Origin: an uncultured Allorhizobium sp.
GTDB lineage: Bacteria > Pseudomonadota > Alphaproteobacteria > Rhizobiales > Rhizobiaceae
Assembly: GCA_958439205.1 (NCBI GenBank)
Contig: OY288189.1
Coordinates: 3,053,001 to 3,117,000 of the forward strand
Length of the DNA stretch: 64,000 nt
Reading direction: 5' to 3'
Shown: piece by piece, positions 18,274 through 26,966 of the stretch
Layout of the letters: every line of letters begins with the position of its first letter
Numbering within the stretch: the stretch's first letter is position 1
The notes under the pieces: generated by a model
What the model saw: the letters and a program-made list of their open reading frames with translations, nothing else
The model's database searches: none
Told to the model about the DNA's origin: nothing
Translations under genes and position numbers: made by a program

Positions 18274-21204
18274 TCAGCCAGCCTCGAGAACCCGCTTCAG
18301 CGCCGTCTCAAGGCTCGCCTTCTGCACTTCCAGTTCCTGGTAGCGCTCGCGTTCGGCAGCGACCACCTCAGGATTGGCATTGGCAACGAATTTCTCGTTG
18401 TTCAGCTTGCCGGCGATGCGGGCCATCTCCTGGTCGACCTTGGCGATCGCCTTTTCAATGCGGGCCTTCTCGGCGGAGAGATCGATCAGGCTACCAAGCG
18501 GCAGGCACGCTGTCGCCTCGCCGACCACGATCTGGGCAGCGCCCTTCGGCGCGCCATCAGCCACGCTGATGGCCTCGACGCGGGCGAGCCGCTTGATCGC
18601 CGCATCGTGACGGATCAACCGTTCCTGCGTCACGCCATTGGCACCGACGACGACCAGCGGGGCCGTTGCACCCGGCGGCACGTTCATTTCGGAACGGGCC
18701 GAGCGGATGCCGGTGACGAGGTCGATCAGCCAGTTGATGTCGGCCGCCGAATTCTCGTCGGAGAATTCCGGCTTCGGCCAGTCGGCATGGCAGAGCAGGG
18801 TGTCGCGGGACACGCCCTCGCCTGCCGTATGCGTCCAGAGCTCTTCCGTCATGAAAGGCATGAAGGGATGCAGCAGCTTGTAAGTTTCTTCCAGCACATA
18901 GGCAGCACAGGCCTGGGCTTCCTTTTTCGCCGCTTCATCCTCGCCCATGAAGACTGGCTTCAGGAGCTCCAGATACCAGTCGCAGAACTGGTTCCAGACG
19001 AAGCGGTAGAGGCTGCTGGCCGCATCATTGAAGCGGTAGCTTTCGATCGCTTCCGTCACTTCCCGTTCGGTGCGCGCCAGTTCGGTGAGGATCCAGCGGT
19101 TGATCGCAAGCGATGTCGTCTCGGCCAAGAAGCTCGGATCTGCCTTCACGCCGTTCATCTCGGCAAAACGTGTCGCGTTCCAGAGCTTGGTGCCGAAGTT
19201 GCGGTAACCGGCAATGCGGGCTGGGTCGAGCTTCACGTCGCGGCCCTGGGCAGCCATGATCGCCAGCGTAAAGCGCAGGGCGTCCGCGCCATACTCGTCG
19301 ATCAGTTCCAGCGGATCGATGACATTGCCCTTCGACTTCGACATCTTCTGGCCGGCCTTGTCGCGCACCAGCGCATGGACGTAGACCGTGTGGAAGGGCT
19401 CGACCGGATTGCCGTCCTCGTCCTTCATGAAGTGCAGGCCCATCATCATCATGCGGGCGACCCAGAAGAAGATGATGTCGAAGCCGGTAACCAGCACGTC
19501 GGTCTGGTAGTACTTCGCCAGTTCCGGTGTGTTGTCCGGCCAGCCGAGCGTCGAGAAGGGCCAGAGTGCCGACGAGAACCAGGTGTCGAGAACGTCCTCG
19601 TCGCGGGTCAGGATCTCGCCGGGCTTAAAGTTCTCAAGCTTCTCCTCGACCCAGGCCTTCCAGGGGCCTTCATGGGCGATGTAGTGTTGGATCGCCGAAT
19701 GCAGCGCCTCTTCCTCGGTCTTCTCAACGAAGACCTGACCATCAGGACCATACCAGGCCGGGATCTGGTGACCCCACCAGAGCTGGCGGGAGATGCACCA
19801 GGGCTCGATGTTTTCCATCCACTCGAAATAGGTCTTTTCCCAGTTCTTCGGCACGAAGTTGGTGCGGCCCTCGCGAACGGAGGCGATCGCCGGCTCGGCC
19901 AAGGTCTTCGCGTCGGCAAACCATTGGTCGGTCAGCATCGGCTCGATGACGACGCCGGAGCGGTCGCCGAAGGGCTGCATGATCTTCTTGTTCTCGACGA
20001 AGGGGATGTCGTTGCCCTCGTCGTCCTTGGTGGTGACGGCGAGACCCTCCGCATTGATCGCGTCGACGATGCGCTTGCGGGCTTCGTAACGGTCGAGACC
20101 ACGATACTCTTCCGGAACCAGATTGATGTCGTCGACCTCTGCCTCGTTCGGCAGATGGCCGGACTTGGCGATCTCAAGCGCCCGTGCTGCATAGACGGCA
20201 TAGTCCTCGCCATCGCCGCGCATCTTCGCCTGGGTATCCATCAGGCGATAGAGCGGGATCTTGTTGCGGCGGGCGACCTGATAGTCGTTGAAGTCATGGG
20301 CGCCGGTGATCTTGACGGCGCCAGAGCCGAACTTCGGATCCGGATATTCGTCGGTGATGATCGGGATCAGGCGGCGATGCTCCTTCGGCCCGACCGGGAT
20401 CTCGCAGAGCTTGCCGACGATCGCCGCATAACGCTCATCCGAGGGGTGAACGGCAACCGCGCCGTCGCCGAGCATGGTCTCAGGCCGCGTGGTGGCGATC
20501 GAGATGTAGTTGCGCTCCTCCTGGAACGTGACGTTGCCGTCTTCATCCTTCTCGACATAGGTATAGGTCGCACCACCGGCGAGAGGATATTTGAAGTGCC
20601 ACATATGGCCTTCAACTTCCTTGTTCTCGACTTCGAGGTCGGAAATCGCGGTCTCGAACTTCGGATCCCAGTTGACCAGCCGCTTGCCGCGATAGATCAG
20701 GCCTTCCTTGTAGAGCGTGACGAAGACTTCAAGAACGGCAGCCGACAGGCCCTCGTCCATGGTGAAGCGCTCGCGCGACCAGTCGCAGGAGGCGCCGAGG
20801 CGCTTCAACTGGTTGAAGATCAACCCGCCCGATTCTTCCTTCCACTCCCAGACCTTCTCGATGAAGGCTTCGCGGCCCATGTCGCGGCGCGAAAGGTTCT
20901 GGCCGTTTTCGGCGAGCTTGCGCTCGACCACCATCTGGGTCGCGATGCCGGCATGATCCATGCCCGGCTGCCACAGCACGTCCTTGCCGCGCATGCGTTC
21001 GAAGCGGACCATGATGTCCTGCAGCGTGTTGTTCAGCGCATGGCCCATGTGCAGCGAGCCGGTCACGTTCGGCGGCGGGATCACGATGGTGAAGGTATCT
21101 TCGCCCGGCTTGGCGTTGGCACCGGCCCGGAAGGCGTCCGCCTCTTCCCAGGCTTTCGCGATCTTCGGTTCGACGGCGGCTGAATCATAGGTCTTTTCGA
21201 GCAT
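18274..21204 (-). CDS. valS: Valyl-tRNA synthetase
   Basis: Class I enzyme with editing domain, charging tRNA-Val. The 976-residue protein has the signature PPNVTGSLHMGHALN (~45-55), the CP1 editing domain including ATTRPETMLGDGAVAVHP, the KMSKSKGNV signature near residue 620, an anticodon-binding domain, and a C-terminal coiled-coil arm (LEVQKASLETALKRV). All hallmarks are intact. It is followed by its own terminator and preceded by the popZ terminator, so it is likely monocistronic. Confidence 0.98.
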   Translation of the reverse strand: MLEKTYDSAAVEPKIAKAWEEADAFRAGANAKPGEDTFTIVIPPPNVTGSLHMGHALNNTLQDIMVRFERMRGKDVLWQPGMDHAGIATQMVVERKLAENGQNLSRRDMGREAFIEKVWEWKEESGGLIFNQLKRLGASCDWSRERFTMDEGLSAAVLEVFVTLYKEGLIYRGKRLVNWDPKFETAISDLEVENKEVEGHMWHFKYPLAGGATYTYVEKDEDGNVTFQEERNYISIATTRPETMLGDGAVAVHPSDERYAAIVGKLCEIPVGPKEHRRLIPIITDEYPDPKFGSGAVKITGAHDFNDYQVARRNKIPLYRLMDTQAKMRGDGEDYAVYAARALEIAKSGHLPNEAEVDDINLVPEEYRGLDRYEARKRIVDAINAEGLAVTTKDDEGNDIPFVENKKIMQPFGDRSGVVIEPMLTDQWFADAKTLAEPAIASVREGRTNFVPKNWEKTYFEWMENIEPWCISRQLWWGHQIPAWYGPDGQVFVEKTEEEALHSAIQHYIAHEGPWKAWVEEKLENFKPGEILTRDEDVLDTWFSSALWPFSTLGWPDNTPELAKYYQTDVLVTGFDIIFFWVARMMMMGLHFMKDEDGNPVEPFHTVYVHALVRDKAGQKMSKSKGNVIDPLELIDEYGADALRFTLAIMAAQGRDVKLDPARIAGYRNFGTKLWNATRFAEMNGVKADPSFLAETTSLAINRWILTELARTEREVTEAIESYRFNDAASSLYRFVWNQFCDWYLELLKPVFMGEDEAAKKEAQACAAYVLEETYKLLHPFMPFMTEELWTHTAGEGVSRDTLLCHADWPKPEFSDENSAADINWLIDLVTGIRSARSEMNVPPGATAPLVVVGANGVTQERLIRHDAAIKRLARVEAISVADGAPKGAAQIVVGEATACLPLGSLIDLSAEKARIEKAIAKVDQEMARIAGKLNNEKFVANANPEVVAAERERYQELEVQKASLETALKRVLEAG

Positions 21205-21275
21205 TTTCCGACCGGATTTTCGAGTTCTGGATGTGGGTTGGTAAATAGGACTGGCAAAACCAAGTCAATAAAAAA

Positions 21276-21295
21276 GGCCGCTCTTGCGAGCGGCC
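21276..21295. terminator. Terminator after popZ
   Basis: A perfect 8-bp stem GGCCGCTC / GAGCGGCC with a 4-nt loop, followed leftward by TTTTTTATT. A textbook intrinsic terminator 24 nt after the popZ stop. Confidence 0.9.
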
Positions 21296-21318
21296 CATGA
21301 TCCCGGAGGATGCTTCAA

Positions 21319-22272
21319 TCAGCGTCGCGGACCGCGGGCGACGCGTTCGATTTCTTCGCGCACGAGGCGTTCCACCAGCGTCGGCAGGTTATCGTCCAAC
21401 CAGTCCTTCAGCATCGGGCGCAGCATTTCCTCGGCCATTTCATCGAGCGAACGGCGCTCGGTGCCGTCGAAGGCAGCGGCCAGTTCCGAGAAGGACCGCG
21501 AGACCTGTTCAACGGTCGCTGCAGACACCAGCGCCGTCAGGTCGCGCCCTTCGCTTTCCCGCTCCGTGCGGGTTTCGAATTCCGGCGCCTCCAGGGACAC
21601 CTCATCGAGCACTTCCTGTGCGGGCTCCGCAACGACAGGTGCGGCACGCTCAACGCGCACCTCAACCGAAGCGATACGAGCCATCGGGGCTTCCGGTGCC
21701 GCAAAGGTCGCGTGCTGCTCATCGGACTGGGCGTGCAGCGAAGCAGACATCACAGGCTCGGCCGGCAGCGCTGCGCGCAGATCCGGGTGACGGATCTCGG
21801 CAAGCCGCGCCGTCATCGAGGGCACATCAACCGAACGGACTTCGCGCGCATCCGCAATCGGCTCACGACGCAGGGCTTCCGGCATGCCAGGCATGTCCGG
21901 GCGGCTTGTCGCCTGAACGGGACGCTCCATACGCTCGGAGGCCGAGCGGACGCGGGCCGCGAGATCGGCAAGCGAGACGCTTTTCGGCATGTCTTCCGCC
22001 TGAGACTGGGGCGCCTCGCGACGTGGCTCGGCTTCGACGCGCGGGACCTCGCGCTCGAACATCGGGAATGAAGGTCCGGCATCGTTGGCTGCGATGAAAT
22101 CGCCACCGTCATAACCCGGATCGGCCTCGCCGGCGCCGTCCTCGTCTGCGAAATGCGACGGGTCCTGCGACAGGCTCCCGCCATTCACCGGATCGTTGCT
22201 TTCGATGATCCGGCGGATGGATGCCAGGATCTCTTCCATGGACGGTTCACGCGCTACGCTTGGCTGAGCCAT
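21319..22272 (-). CDS. popZ: Polar organizing protein PopZ (DUF2497)
   Basis: PopZ self-assembles at the cell pole and anchors the chromosome origin through ParB; in Agrobacterium it marks the growing pole. The 317-residue protein has the conserved N-terminal helix SMEEILASIRRIIESND, a long acidic Pro/Glu-rich disordered middle (~30-250), and the C-terminal oligomerisation helices ending LRPMLKDWLDDNLPTLVERLVREEIERVARG. This three-part build is diagnostic. It lies upstream of valS as in other Rhizobiaceae. From memory tolC usually sits between popZ and pcm; here it does not. Confidence 0.93.
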   Translation of the reverse strand: MAQPSVAREPSMEEILASIRRIIESNDPVNGGSLSQDPSHFADEDGAGEADPGYDGGDFIAANDAGPSFPMFEREVPRVEAEPRREAPQSQAEDMPKSVSLADLAARVRSASERMERPVQATSRPDMPGMPEALRREPIADAREVRSVDVPSMTARLAEIRHPDLRAALPAEPVMSASLHAQSDEQHATFAAPEAPMARIASVEVRVERAAPVVAEPAQEVLDEVSLEAPEFETRTERESEGRDLTALVSAATVEQVSRSFSELAAAFDGTERRSLDEMAEEMLRPMLKDWLDDNLPTLVERLVREEIERVARGPRR

Positions 22273-22403
22273 ACTAATCCCCGTTGTCCTCAGAAACTTC
22301 GGCCGCGTCGGTTTTCGCCGGGCCGATTCGCGCTCACCCTAGGATACGCGCTTGCCGAAAAAAATCACGCCCTGACAGGGAATTGCCGTGATGCACAACT
22401 TTG

Positions 22404-22417
22404 TTGCGTCGACGCAA
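22404..22417. promoter_or_regulatory. Perfect 14-bp palindrome upstream of popZ
   Basis: TTGCGTCGACGCAA lies ~130 bp before the popZ start and abuts the pcm terminator. It could be an operator; the regulator is unknown. Confidence 0.35.
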
Positions 22418-22420
22418 AAA

Positions 22421-22439
22421 GGCCCGCACGCGGCGGGCC
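22421..22439. terminator. Terminator after the Pcm-like gene
   Basis: Stem GGCCCGC / GCGGGCC with a 5-nt loop, followed leftward by TTTTTGCG, 28 nt beyond the stop codon. Confidence 0.8.
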
Positions 22440-22466
22440 CTGTAGCACTCGTCTTGGAGACTGAAA

Positions 22467-23138
22467 TCAGAAGACGAATTCAGCCGCCTTGCGGAAGCCC
22501 GGCAGCGGCTTGATCGCCGCATTGAAATATTCGGTGTAGGAGGTGATGCCGCCATTCTTGACGTAGAGGCGCGCACGCGCCGCGTTGCCGTAACCGACGA
22601 CAGCCACGAGCCGACCACCCTCGCGGAGCTGCGACAGAAGCGCTTCCGGCATTTCCTCGATCGCACCATTGACGAAGATCACGTCATAGGGCGCCTCGGC
22701 CGCATAGCCGCCTTCGAGCTTTGCCGAGACCACGGCGACATTGTCGTAGCCCAGTTCGGAGAGCTTTTCGGTCGCCTTGGTCACCAGCGCCTCGTCGCTT
22801 TCGGTCGCGACAACAGAGCCCGAGAGCAGCGAGAGCAGCGCAGCCGCATAACCTGCGCCACAGCCGATCTCCAGGACGACGTCATCCTTGGTGATGGCGG
22901 CCAGCTGCAGGAGCTTGGCGAGCGGCGACGGCTCCATGATGTAGCGCGGCGGGTTGCCGTTCTGGGCGGGACAGACCAGCATGTCCTCGTCGATATAAGC
23001 GAGCGGCTTCAGTTCGGCCGCCACGAAGGCTTCGCGCGGCACCGAAAGGAAAGCGTTCAGCACGGAATGGGACGTGACGTCCGTGGTCCTGATCTGGTTG
23101 TCCACCATCTTGGTGCGTGCTGCTGCGTAATCCATCAT
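22467..23138 (-). CDS. pcm: Protein-L-isoaspartate O-methyltransferase family protein
   Basis: A SAM-dependent methyltransferase of the PCMT family, which in its canonical form repairs isoaspartyl residues. The 223-residue product starts MMDYAAARTKMVDNQIRTTDV, has PREAF in place of PR..F, and the SAM motif I VLEIGCGAGYAAALL. However, the segment that normally carries the substrate-binding Thr-Ile-Ser reads NGNPPRYIMEPSPLAKLLQ, so the canonical residues are missing; this variant seems typical of alphaproteobacterial homologues. The ATG-ATG at 23133-23138 is chosen to match the family; the open frame extends 34 codons further without support. Confidence 0.85.
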   Translation of the reverse strand: MMDYAAARTKMVDNQIRTTDVTSHSVLNAFLSVPREAFVAAELKPLAYIDEDMLVCPAQNGNPPRYIMEPSPLAKLLQLAAITKDDVVLEIGCGAGYAAALLSLLSGSVVATESDEALVTKATEKLSELGYDNVAVVSAKLEGGYAAEAPYDVIFVNGAIEEMPEALLSQLREGGRLVAVVGYGNAARARLYVKNGGITSYTEYFNAAIKPLPGFRKAAEFVF

Positions 23139-23282
23139 CTTATTCGCGCCCCGTATCGACCGGCCATAGCGGCAATTAACCCCCGTGTCTTTAATTGCAG
23201 CCAGAGGCGCTTTCAAGCCGGTCGACGCCTCGCACACCATAATATCGCGGCTGCGAGCTGTCGCAGCCGCGCGGGAGCCGGA

Positions 23283-23609
23283 TCAGTCGGCCAGCGTGTA
23301 GCTGTCGCTCTCGCAGAAATCGACTTCATCACGCACGTCATAGAAGCTGTCATCCTCGAAGACTGCGCGGATCTTGTAGACGCAGGCGTCGCTGCCATCA
23401 GCGATGGTGAGCTTCCGCGTCTGGCCGCCATAGAGCCCCTTTTTCTTTAGAAGCTCAGAGCGCGTGCCGCCATCAGCCGGCGTCGCATAAAACTGCACGA
23501 TCATGTTCGGGGTCTGGTTGTCGAGTGTGAAGGACAGATTGTCGGCGAGCGCCGGAGAGCCGGCGAGACCAAGAAGGCTTGCAGCAAGAAGTGAAAAAGT
23601 GTTGCGCAT
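23283..23609 (-). CDS. Small secreted hypothetical protein
   Basis: 108 residues with a clear signal peptide (MRNTFSLLAASLLGLAGSPALA) cut before DNLSFTLDNQTPNMIVQFYATP. The mature part is ~86 residues, probably beta-rich, with two Cys (DACVYK and DFCESD) that could form a disulfide in the periplasm. GGAG lies 8 nt before the ATG at 23607-23609. I recognise no named function. It is convergent with nothing and stands alone between pcm and tRNA-Cys. Confidence 0.75.
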   Translation of the reverse strand: MRNTFSLLAASLLGLAGSPALADNLSFTLDNQTPNMIVQFYATPADGGTRSELLKKKGLYGGQTRKLTIADGSDACVYKIRAVFEDDSFYDVRDEVDFCESDSYTLAD

Positions 23610-23804
23610 GAGAGAGGCTCCGATTGCAGGAAACCAGCTCATGAAAGAGCCTCTCTGCCGGCGCAATCGGGTGGATCGGCCAAGATCGGGCGCACCTGCG
23701 CCTGTAGCGGTATCGGCTCAAGATTGGCCGATCTGAGGCACAAAGCGATGGGGCCGACAGCGATGTCGACCACTCAAGACTTCAGTTTTTCAGGAAGTTT
23801 CGGA

Positions 23805-23878
23805 TGGAGGCCTCGCCCGGAATTGAACCGGGGTACAAGGATTTGCAGTCCTCTGCGTCACCACTCCGCCACGAGGCC
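23805..23878 (-). tRNA. tRNA-Cys (anticodon GCA)
   Basis: A 74-nt cloverleaf with acceptor arms GGCCTCG / CGAGGCC, an encoded CCA end, a T-loop GTTCAATTC and anticodon loop ACTGCAAA, giving GCA (Cys). The discriminator base is T (U), the identity element expected for tRNA-Cys. Confidence 0.96.
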
Positions 23879-24002
23879 ATCCGAGTAGAAAAGTGCGTGT
23901 GGTGGGCGGCATTTAGAACGGATCGAGAGTGAGCGCAAGGGGAAATTCATCAAATCTCGCGGGGTCGCTGTGGATGCCGGAGAGCGCCCCTTCCGGCCGG
24001 TG

Positions 24003-24227
24003 TCAGGCGTCCGCGCGCCAGCGGCGGCGGTCGAGCAGGCGGGTCGCTGCCATGGCGCTTGCGGCTTCTGCGAGCCGCGCGGGGTCCGTGACACCCGAGG
24101 TATAAAGCCGGATCACGGCCTTGCCCACCGCCTCGCGATGGCCGTCATCCCGATGCTTCAGATCGCCGCGTTCGGCAGCGCGCATCGCGAGGTCGATAAT
24201 GTGGAAATCGCTCGGCGTCAGAATCAT
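24003..24227 (-). CDS. Small hypothetical protein
   Basis: 74 residues, starting MILTPSDFHIIDLAMRAAERGD and ending in an Arg-rich stretch (RLLDRRRWRADA). GGGGAG precedes the ATG at 24225-24227 at close spacing; an ATG ten codons upstream is less supported. It is predicted helical, soluble and without a signal peptide. No family is recognised. Start and coding status are moderately sure. Confidence 0.6.
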   Translation of the reverse strand: MILTPSDFHIIDLAMRAAERGDLKHRDDGHREAVGKAVIRLYTSGVTDPARLAEAASAMAATRLLDRRRWRADA

Positions 24228-24387
24228 GGAACTCCCCGCCTGGATGCAATGGTTCATTTGGTATCACCTTTCAGGGAACGAAACGGCGAGTGCCGTGTTC
24301 TGTATCCCGATCGAATCCGACCACCTTAATGAACCCTTACCAACGGGTCATTTCACTATGACATGTGCCTTCCCATATGCGGGAGGT

Positions 24388-24669
24388 TCAGTTTCCGCGC
24401 CTTGTCCCGGATCCACCCTTCCGCCGGCTCCACCAGACCGTCAAGCGACGGCGGCGGCGGCGGACGGCGGGAATGTCATGCGACAGCACGATCAGGCCGA
24501 GCGGCACCATCCAGAAGCCCAGGATCGGGAGAAAGCCGAGAAATCCGCCGCCGACCAGCGCCGTGCCGGTGACGATTCGACCGGCGCGCGAGCGCGGCAC
24601 CGGAATTTCGAGCCCGCCCAAGACGAGACGCCCGCGCGCATGATCAAGGCGGTAGCGGCGTTCGGGCAT
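24388..24669 (-). CDS. Small membrane protein, hypothetical
   Basis: 93 residues. After a charged N-terminus comes a hydrophobic stretch (RIVTGTALVGGGFLGFLPIL plus FWMVPLGLIVL) that would form one or two membrane helices, then a strongly basic patch of consecutive Arg residues and a basic tail, suggesting an N-out/C-in anchor. AGGAG lies 8 nt before the ATG. No functional assignment. Confidence 0.65.
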   Translation of the reverse strand: MPERRYRLDHARGRLVLGGLEIPVPRSRAGRIVTGTALVGGGFLGFLPILGFWMVPLGLIVLSHDIPAVRRRRRRLTVWWSRRKGGSGTRRGN

Positions 24670-24776
24670 GCTAAAAACTCCTCGAATTCAGGGGATTCCA
24701 GCCCCCTTTCAGCGCCCCAGCAGATGGTGTGTCCCCATATAAAAACAAGAGGATGACATTTTTTTTGAAAAACCGC

Positions 24777-24805
24777 TTGGCAAACGGGGCGAGCATCAGT
24801 ATTAC
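24777..24805 (+). promoter_or_regulatory. Sigma-70-type promoter for tRNA-Asn
   Basis: TTGGCA at 24777-24782, a 17-bp spacer, then TATTAC at 24800-24805, about 28 bp before the tRNA 5' end. Confidence 0.6.
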
Positions 24806-24832
24806 CCCGCTCACACCGCGGCAAGCGGCTGT

Positions 24833-24907
24833 TCCCTGGTAGCTCAGCGGTAGAGCATTCGACTGTTAATCGACAGGTCGCCGGTTCGAATCCGGCCCGG
24901 GGAGCCA
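24833..24907 (+). tRNA. tRNA-Asn (anticodon GTT)
   Basis: A 75-nt cloverleaf with acceptor arms TCCCTGG / CCGGGGA (one G-U pair), D-loop AGCTCAGCGGTAGAGC, anticodon loop CTGTTAA giving GTT (Asn), T-loop GTTCGAATC and encoded CCA. Confidence 0.97.
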
Positions 24908-24916
24908 TCTTATTCC

Positions 24917-24957
24917 AAGGCCCGCGCCTCAACAGGCAGCGGGCCTTTTCGTTTTTC
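24917..24957 (+). terminator. Terminator after tRNA-Asn
   Basis: A perfect 9-bp stem AAGGCCCGC / GCGGGCCTT followed by TTCGTTTTT, 9 nt after the tRNA 3' end. Confidence 0.9.
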
Positions 24958-25079
24958 TGGCCTTGCGATCGAAACTACCAGTTCTCGCATGGTGATTCCG
25001 GCAGTCGGCTCGAAACCCCCTCTTCACCTTTCGCTGTTATCTCCACTTGTAACGAAAAGGCATGCAAGGAGGACGGCCG

Positions 25080-25307
25080 ATGTGGCTCGAGCTTCACGAC
25101 GGGGACGGCTTTCCCTTCTACGTCAACATGGACAATGTGGTGGATTTCCGCTGGTACGAGCGGGAGGGTTATACCTGCCTGCTGACGACCGCACCGGTCG
25201 CTGAAAAGCTGCATCGCCTTTATGTGCGCGAAAACGCCCAGCAGATCATGGCAATGATCCGCGCCGAGCAGGCCCGCCGCGCGGCTCCCGGCCGCTCCGC
25301 CGCCTGA
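25080..25307 (+). CDS. Small conserved-looking hypothetical protein
   Basis: 75 residues, starting MWLELHDGDGFPFYVNMDNVVDF. The segment resembles a small beta fold (NMDNVVDFRWYEREGYTCLLTT) followed by a helix with APVAEKLHRLYVRENAQQIMAMI, and an Ala/Arg tail. AAGGAGG lies 7 nt before the ATG at 25080, an excellent Shine-Dalgarno, so translation is likely. No signal peptide and no recognised family. Confidence 0.7.
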   Translation: MWLELHDGDGFPFYVNMDNVVDFRWYEREGYTCLLTTAPVAEKLHRLYVRENAQQIMAMIRAEQARRAAPGRSAA

Positions 25308-25415
25308 CGGCCCCATCCCGGGGCTCACAACCGGCAACGCAGAATCGTGATCGCGGCGTGATCCCCTCACCATCGCGTTTCGTATGGCTAGAAAAGCCAA
25401 CGAAGAAGATATTGC

Positions 25416-26864
25416 ATGCCCCATACCTCCCCCAAGACCCTCATCCTCTGGTTCCGCAAGGATCTCCGGCTTGGCGACAATGCCGCGCTCGCGACCGCAG
25501 CCGCCGAGGGTTTTCGCATTCTGCCTCTTTATATCCGCGAGCCAGAGGACGCCTGCACCGGGCCGCTGGGGGCGGCTCAGGCATGGTGGCTGCATCATTC
25601 GCTCACGGCATTGGCCAAAAGCCTTGAAGATCACGACTCACGGCTGACTTTCCGCAGCGGCTCTGCTGAAACTGTGCTTGCCGCGCTGATCAAAGAGACA
25701 GGCGCTTCTGCCGTCTTCTGGAACCGCCGCTATGATCCGCCGGGCATCGCCATCGACAAGGCCTTGAAGGCGAAGCTGATCGCGGACGGGATCGATGTGC
25801 GCACCTTTGCAGGACAGATCCTGCACGAGCCGACCAAGCTCAAGACTGGTGCTGGCGGTCATTTCCGCGTCTACACGCCCTTCTGGAAGGCGCTTGACGG
25901 CTCCGGCGAGCCGCCAGAGCCGATCCCGGCGCCAAAGTCCCTGCCCGCCCCCGATCACTGGCCGAAGAGCGAGGCGCTCGACAGCTGGGACCTTTTGCCG
26001 ACAAAACCCAACTGGGCCGAGAGCTTCAAAGGACATTGGCAGCCCGGCGAAGCGGGCGCGCAAACGCGGCTCGCAGACTTTGTCGAAAAGGGCCTCAAGA
26101 ACTACCGCAACGGACGCGACCTGCCGGCCAGCGAGCATGTCTCGCGGCTTTCACCGCACCTGGCGCTCGGCGAAATTTCGCCAGCGACGCTCTGGCATTC
26201 GACGCGCGGGTTGCCCGACAGCTATCCGCTCGACGATGTCATCCATTTCCGCAAGGAAGTCGTCTGGCGCGACTTCTCCTATCACCTGCTCTTCCACTTT
26301 CCGGATCTCGCAACCAAAAACTGGAACGCCAAGTTCGACGCCTTCCCCTGGCGCGACGCGCCGGACCTGCTTCAAAAATGGCAGAAGGGCCAGACCGGCT
26401 ATCCGATCGTCGATGCCGGCATGCGCCAGCTCTGGCAGACCGGCTGGATGCACAACCGCGTCCGCATGATCGTCGCCTCCTTCCTGATCAAGGATCTTTT
26501 GGTCGACTGGCGCGAAGGCGAGCGCTGGTTCCGCGACACGCTTGTGGATGCCGACCCGGCGTCGAATGCCGCCAGCTGGCAATGGGTCGCCGGCTCCGGC
26601 GCCGACGCCGCCCCCTTCTTCCGCATCTTCAACCCGACCAGCCAGGGCGAGAAATTCGACCCCGAGGGACTTTACGTCCGCCGCTTCGTGCCGGAGCTAA
26701 AGGACATGCCGAACAAATTCATCCACAAGCCATCAGAGGCGCCGCTGACGGTGCTGAGGGATGCAGGGGTCAGCCTCGGCAAGACCTATCCGCTGCCGAT
26801 CGTCGATCACGGCAAGGCACGGGATGCGGCGATGTCGGCGTTTCAGGGGTTGAAGGCGGAGTGA
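25416..26864 (+). CDS. phrB: Deoxyribodipyrimidine photolyase (class I CPD type)
   Basis: Light-driven repair of UV-induced cyclobutane pyrimidine dimers using FAD and an antenna. The 482-residue product opens with the photolyase Rossmann domain (LILWFRKDLRLGDNAAL) and has the FAD-binding C-terminal helical domain: SRLSPHLALGEISP, WRDFSYHLLFHFP, YPIVDAGMRQLWQTGWMHNR, and ASWQWVAGSGADAAPFFRIFNP. The Trp-containing segments for electron transfer are present. Length and motifs are normal for class I enzymes. It stands alone upstream of a toxin-antitoxin pair. Confidence 0.95.
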   Translation: MPHTSPKTLILWFRKDLRLGDNAALATAAAEGFRILPLYIREPEDACTGPLGAAQAWWLHHSLTALAKSLEDHDSRLTFRSGSAETVLAALIKETGASAVFWNRRYDPPGIAIDKALKAKLIADGIDVRTFAGQILHEPTKLKTGAGGHFRVYTPFWKALDGSGEPPEPIPAPKSLPAPDHWPKSEALDSWDLLPTKPNWAESFKGHWQPGEAGAQTRLADFVEKGLKNYRNGRDLPASEHVSRLSPHLALGEISPATLWHSTRGLPDSYPLDDVIHFRKEVVWRDFSYHLLFHFPDLATKNWNAKFDAFPWRDAPDLLQKWQKGQTGYPIVDAGMRQLWQTGWMHNRVRMIVASFLIKDLLVDWREGERWFRDTLVDADPASNAASWQWVAGSGADAAPFFRIFNPTSQGEKFDPEGLYVRRFVPELKDMPNKFIHKPSEAPLTVLRDAGVSLGKTYPLPIVDHGKARDAAMSAFQGLKAE

Positions 26865-26907
26865 GGGGCTAGGCCTCCACCCTTGAAAGTCCGTTCAGAT
26901 TGTTGGC

Positions 26908-26936
26908 TTGATCGACACCCTACCCTCCATTAAAAT
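26908..26936 (+). promoter_or_regulatory. Promoter of the toxin-antitoxin pair
   Basis: TTGATC (26908-26913), a 17-bp spacer and TAAAAT (26931-26936) form a good sigma-70 promoter ending 30 bp before the antitoxin ATG. Confidence 0.65.
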
Positions 26937-26952
26937 GACCATATATAGTCAT
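26935..26952. promoter_or_regulatory. Operator palindrome of the toxin-antitoxin pair
   Basis: An 18-bp palindrome with arms ATGAC / GTCAT around an ATATAT core (16 of 18 positions symmetrical). It overlaps the end of the -10 box and likely the transcription start, the expected place for autorepression by a Phd-type antitoxin. Confidence 0.65.
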
Positions 26953-26966
26953 CTCAGGAGGTCCAC

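Noticed and set aside
18607-21183. 858-residue rightward open frame
   Set aside because: Lies wholly antisense to valS, whose motifs are unmistakable.
24266-24290. GGAAC upstream of the small genes at 24 kb as an EcfG promoter
   Set aside because: No CGTT at 16-17 bp, and orientation does not fit a gene.
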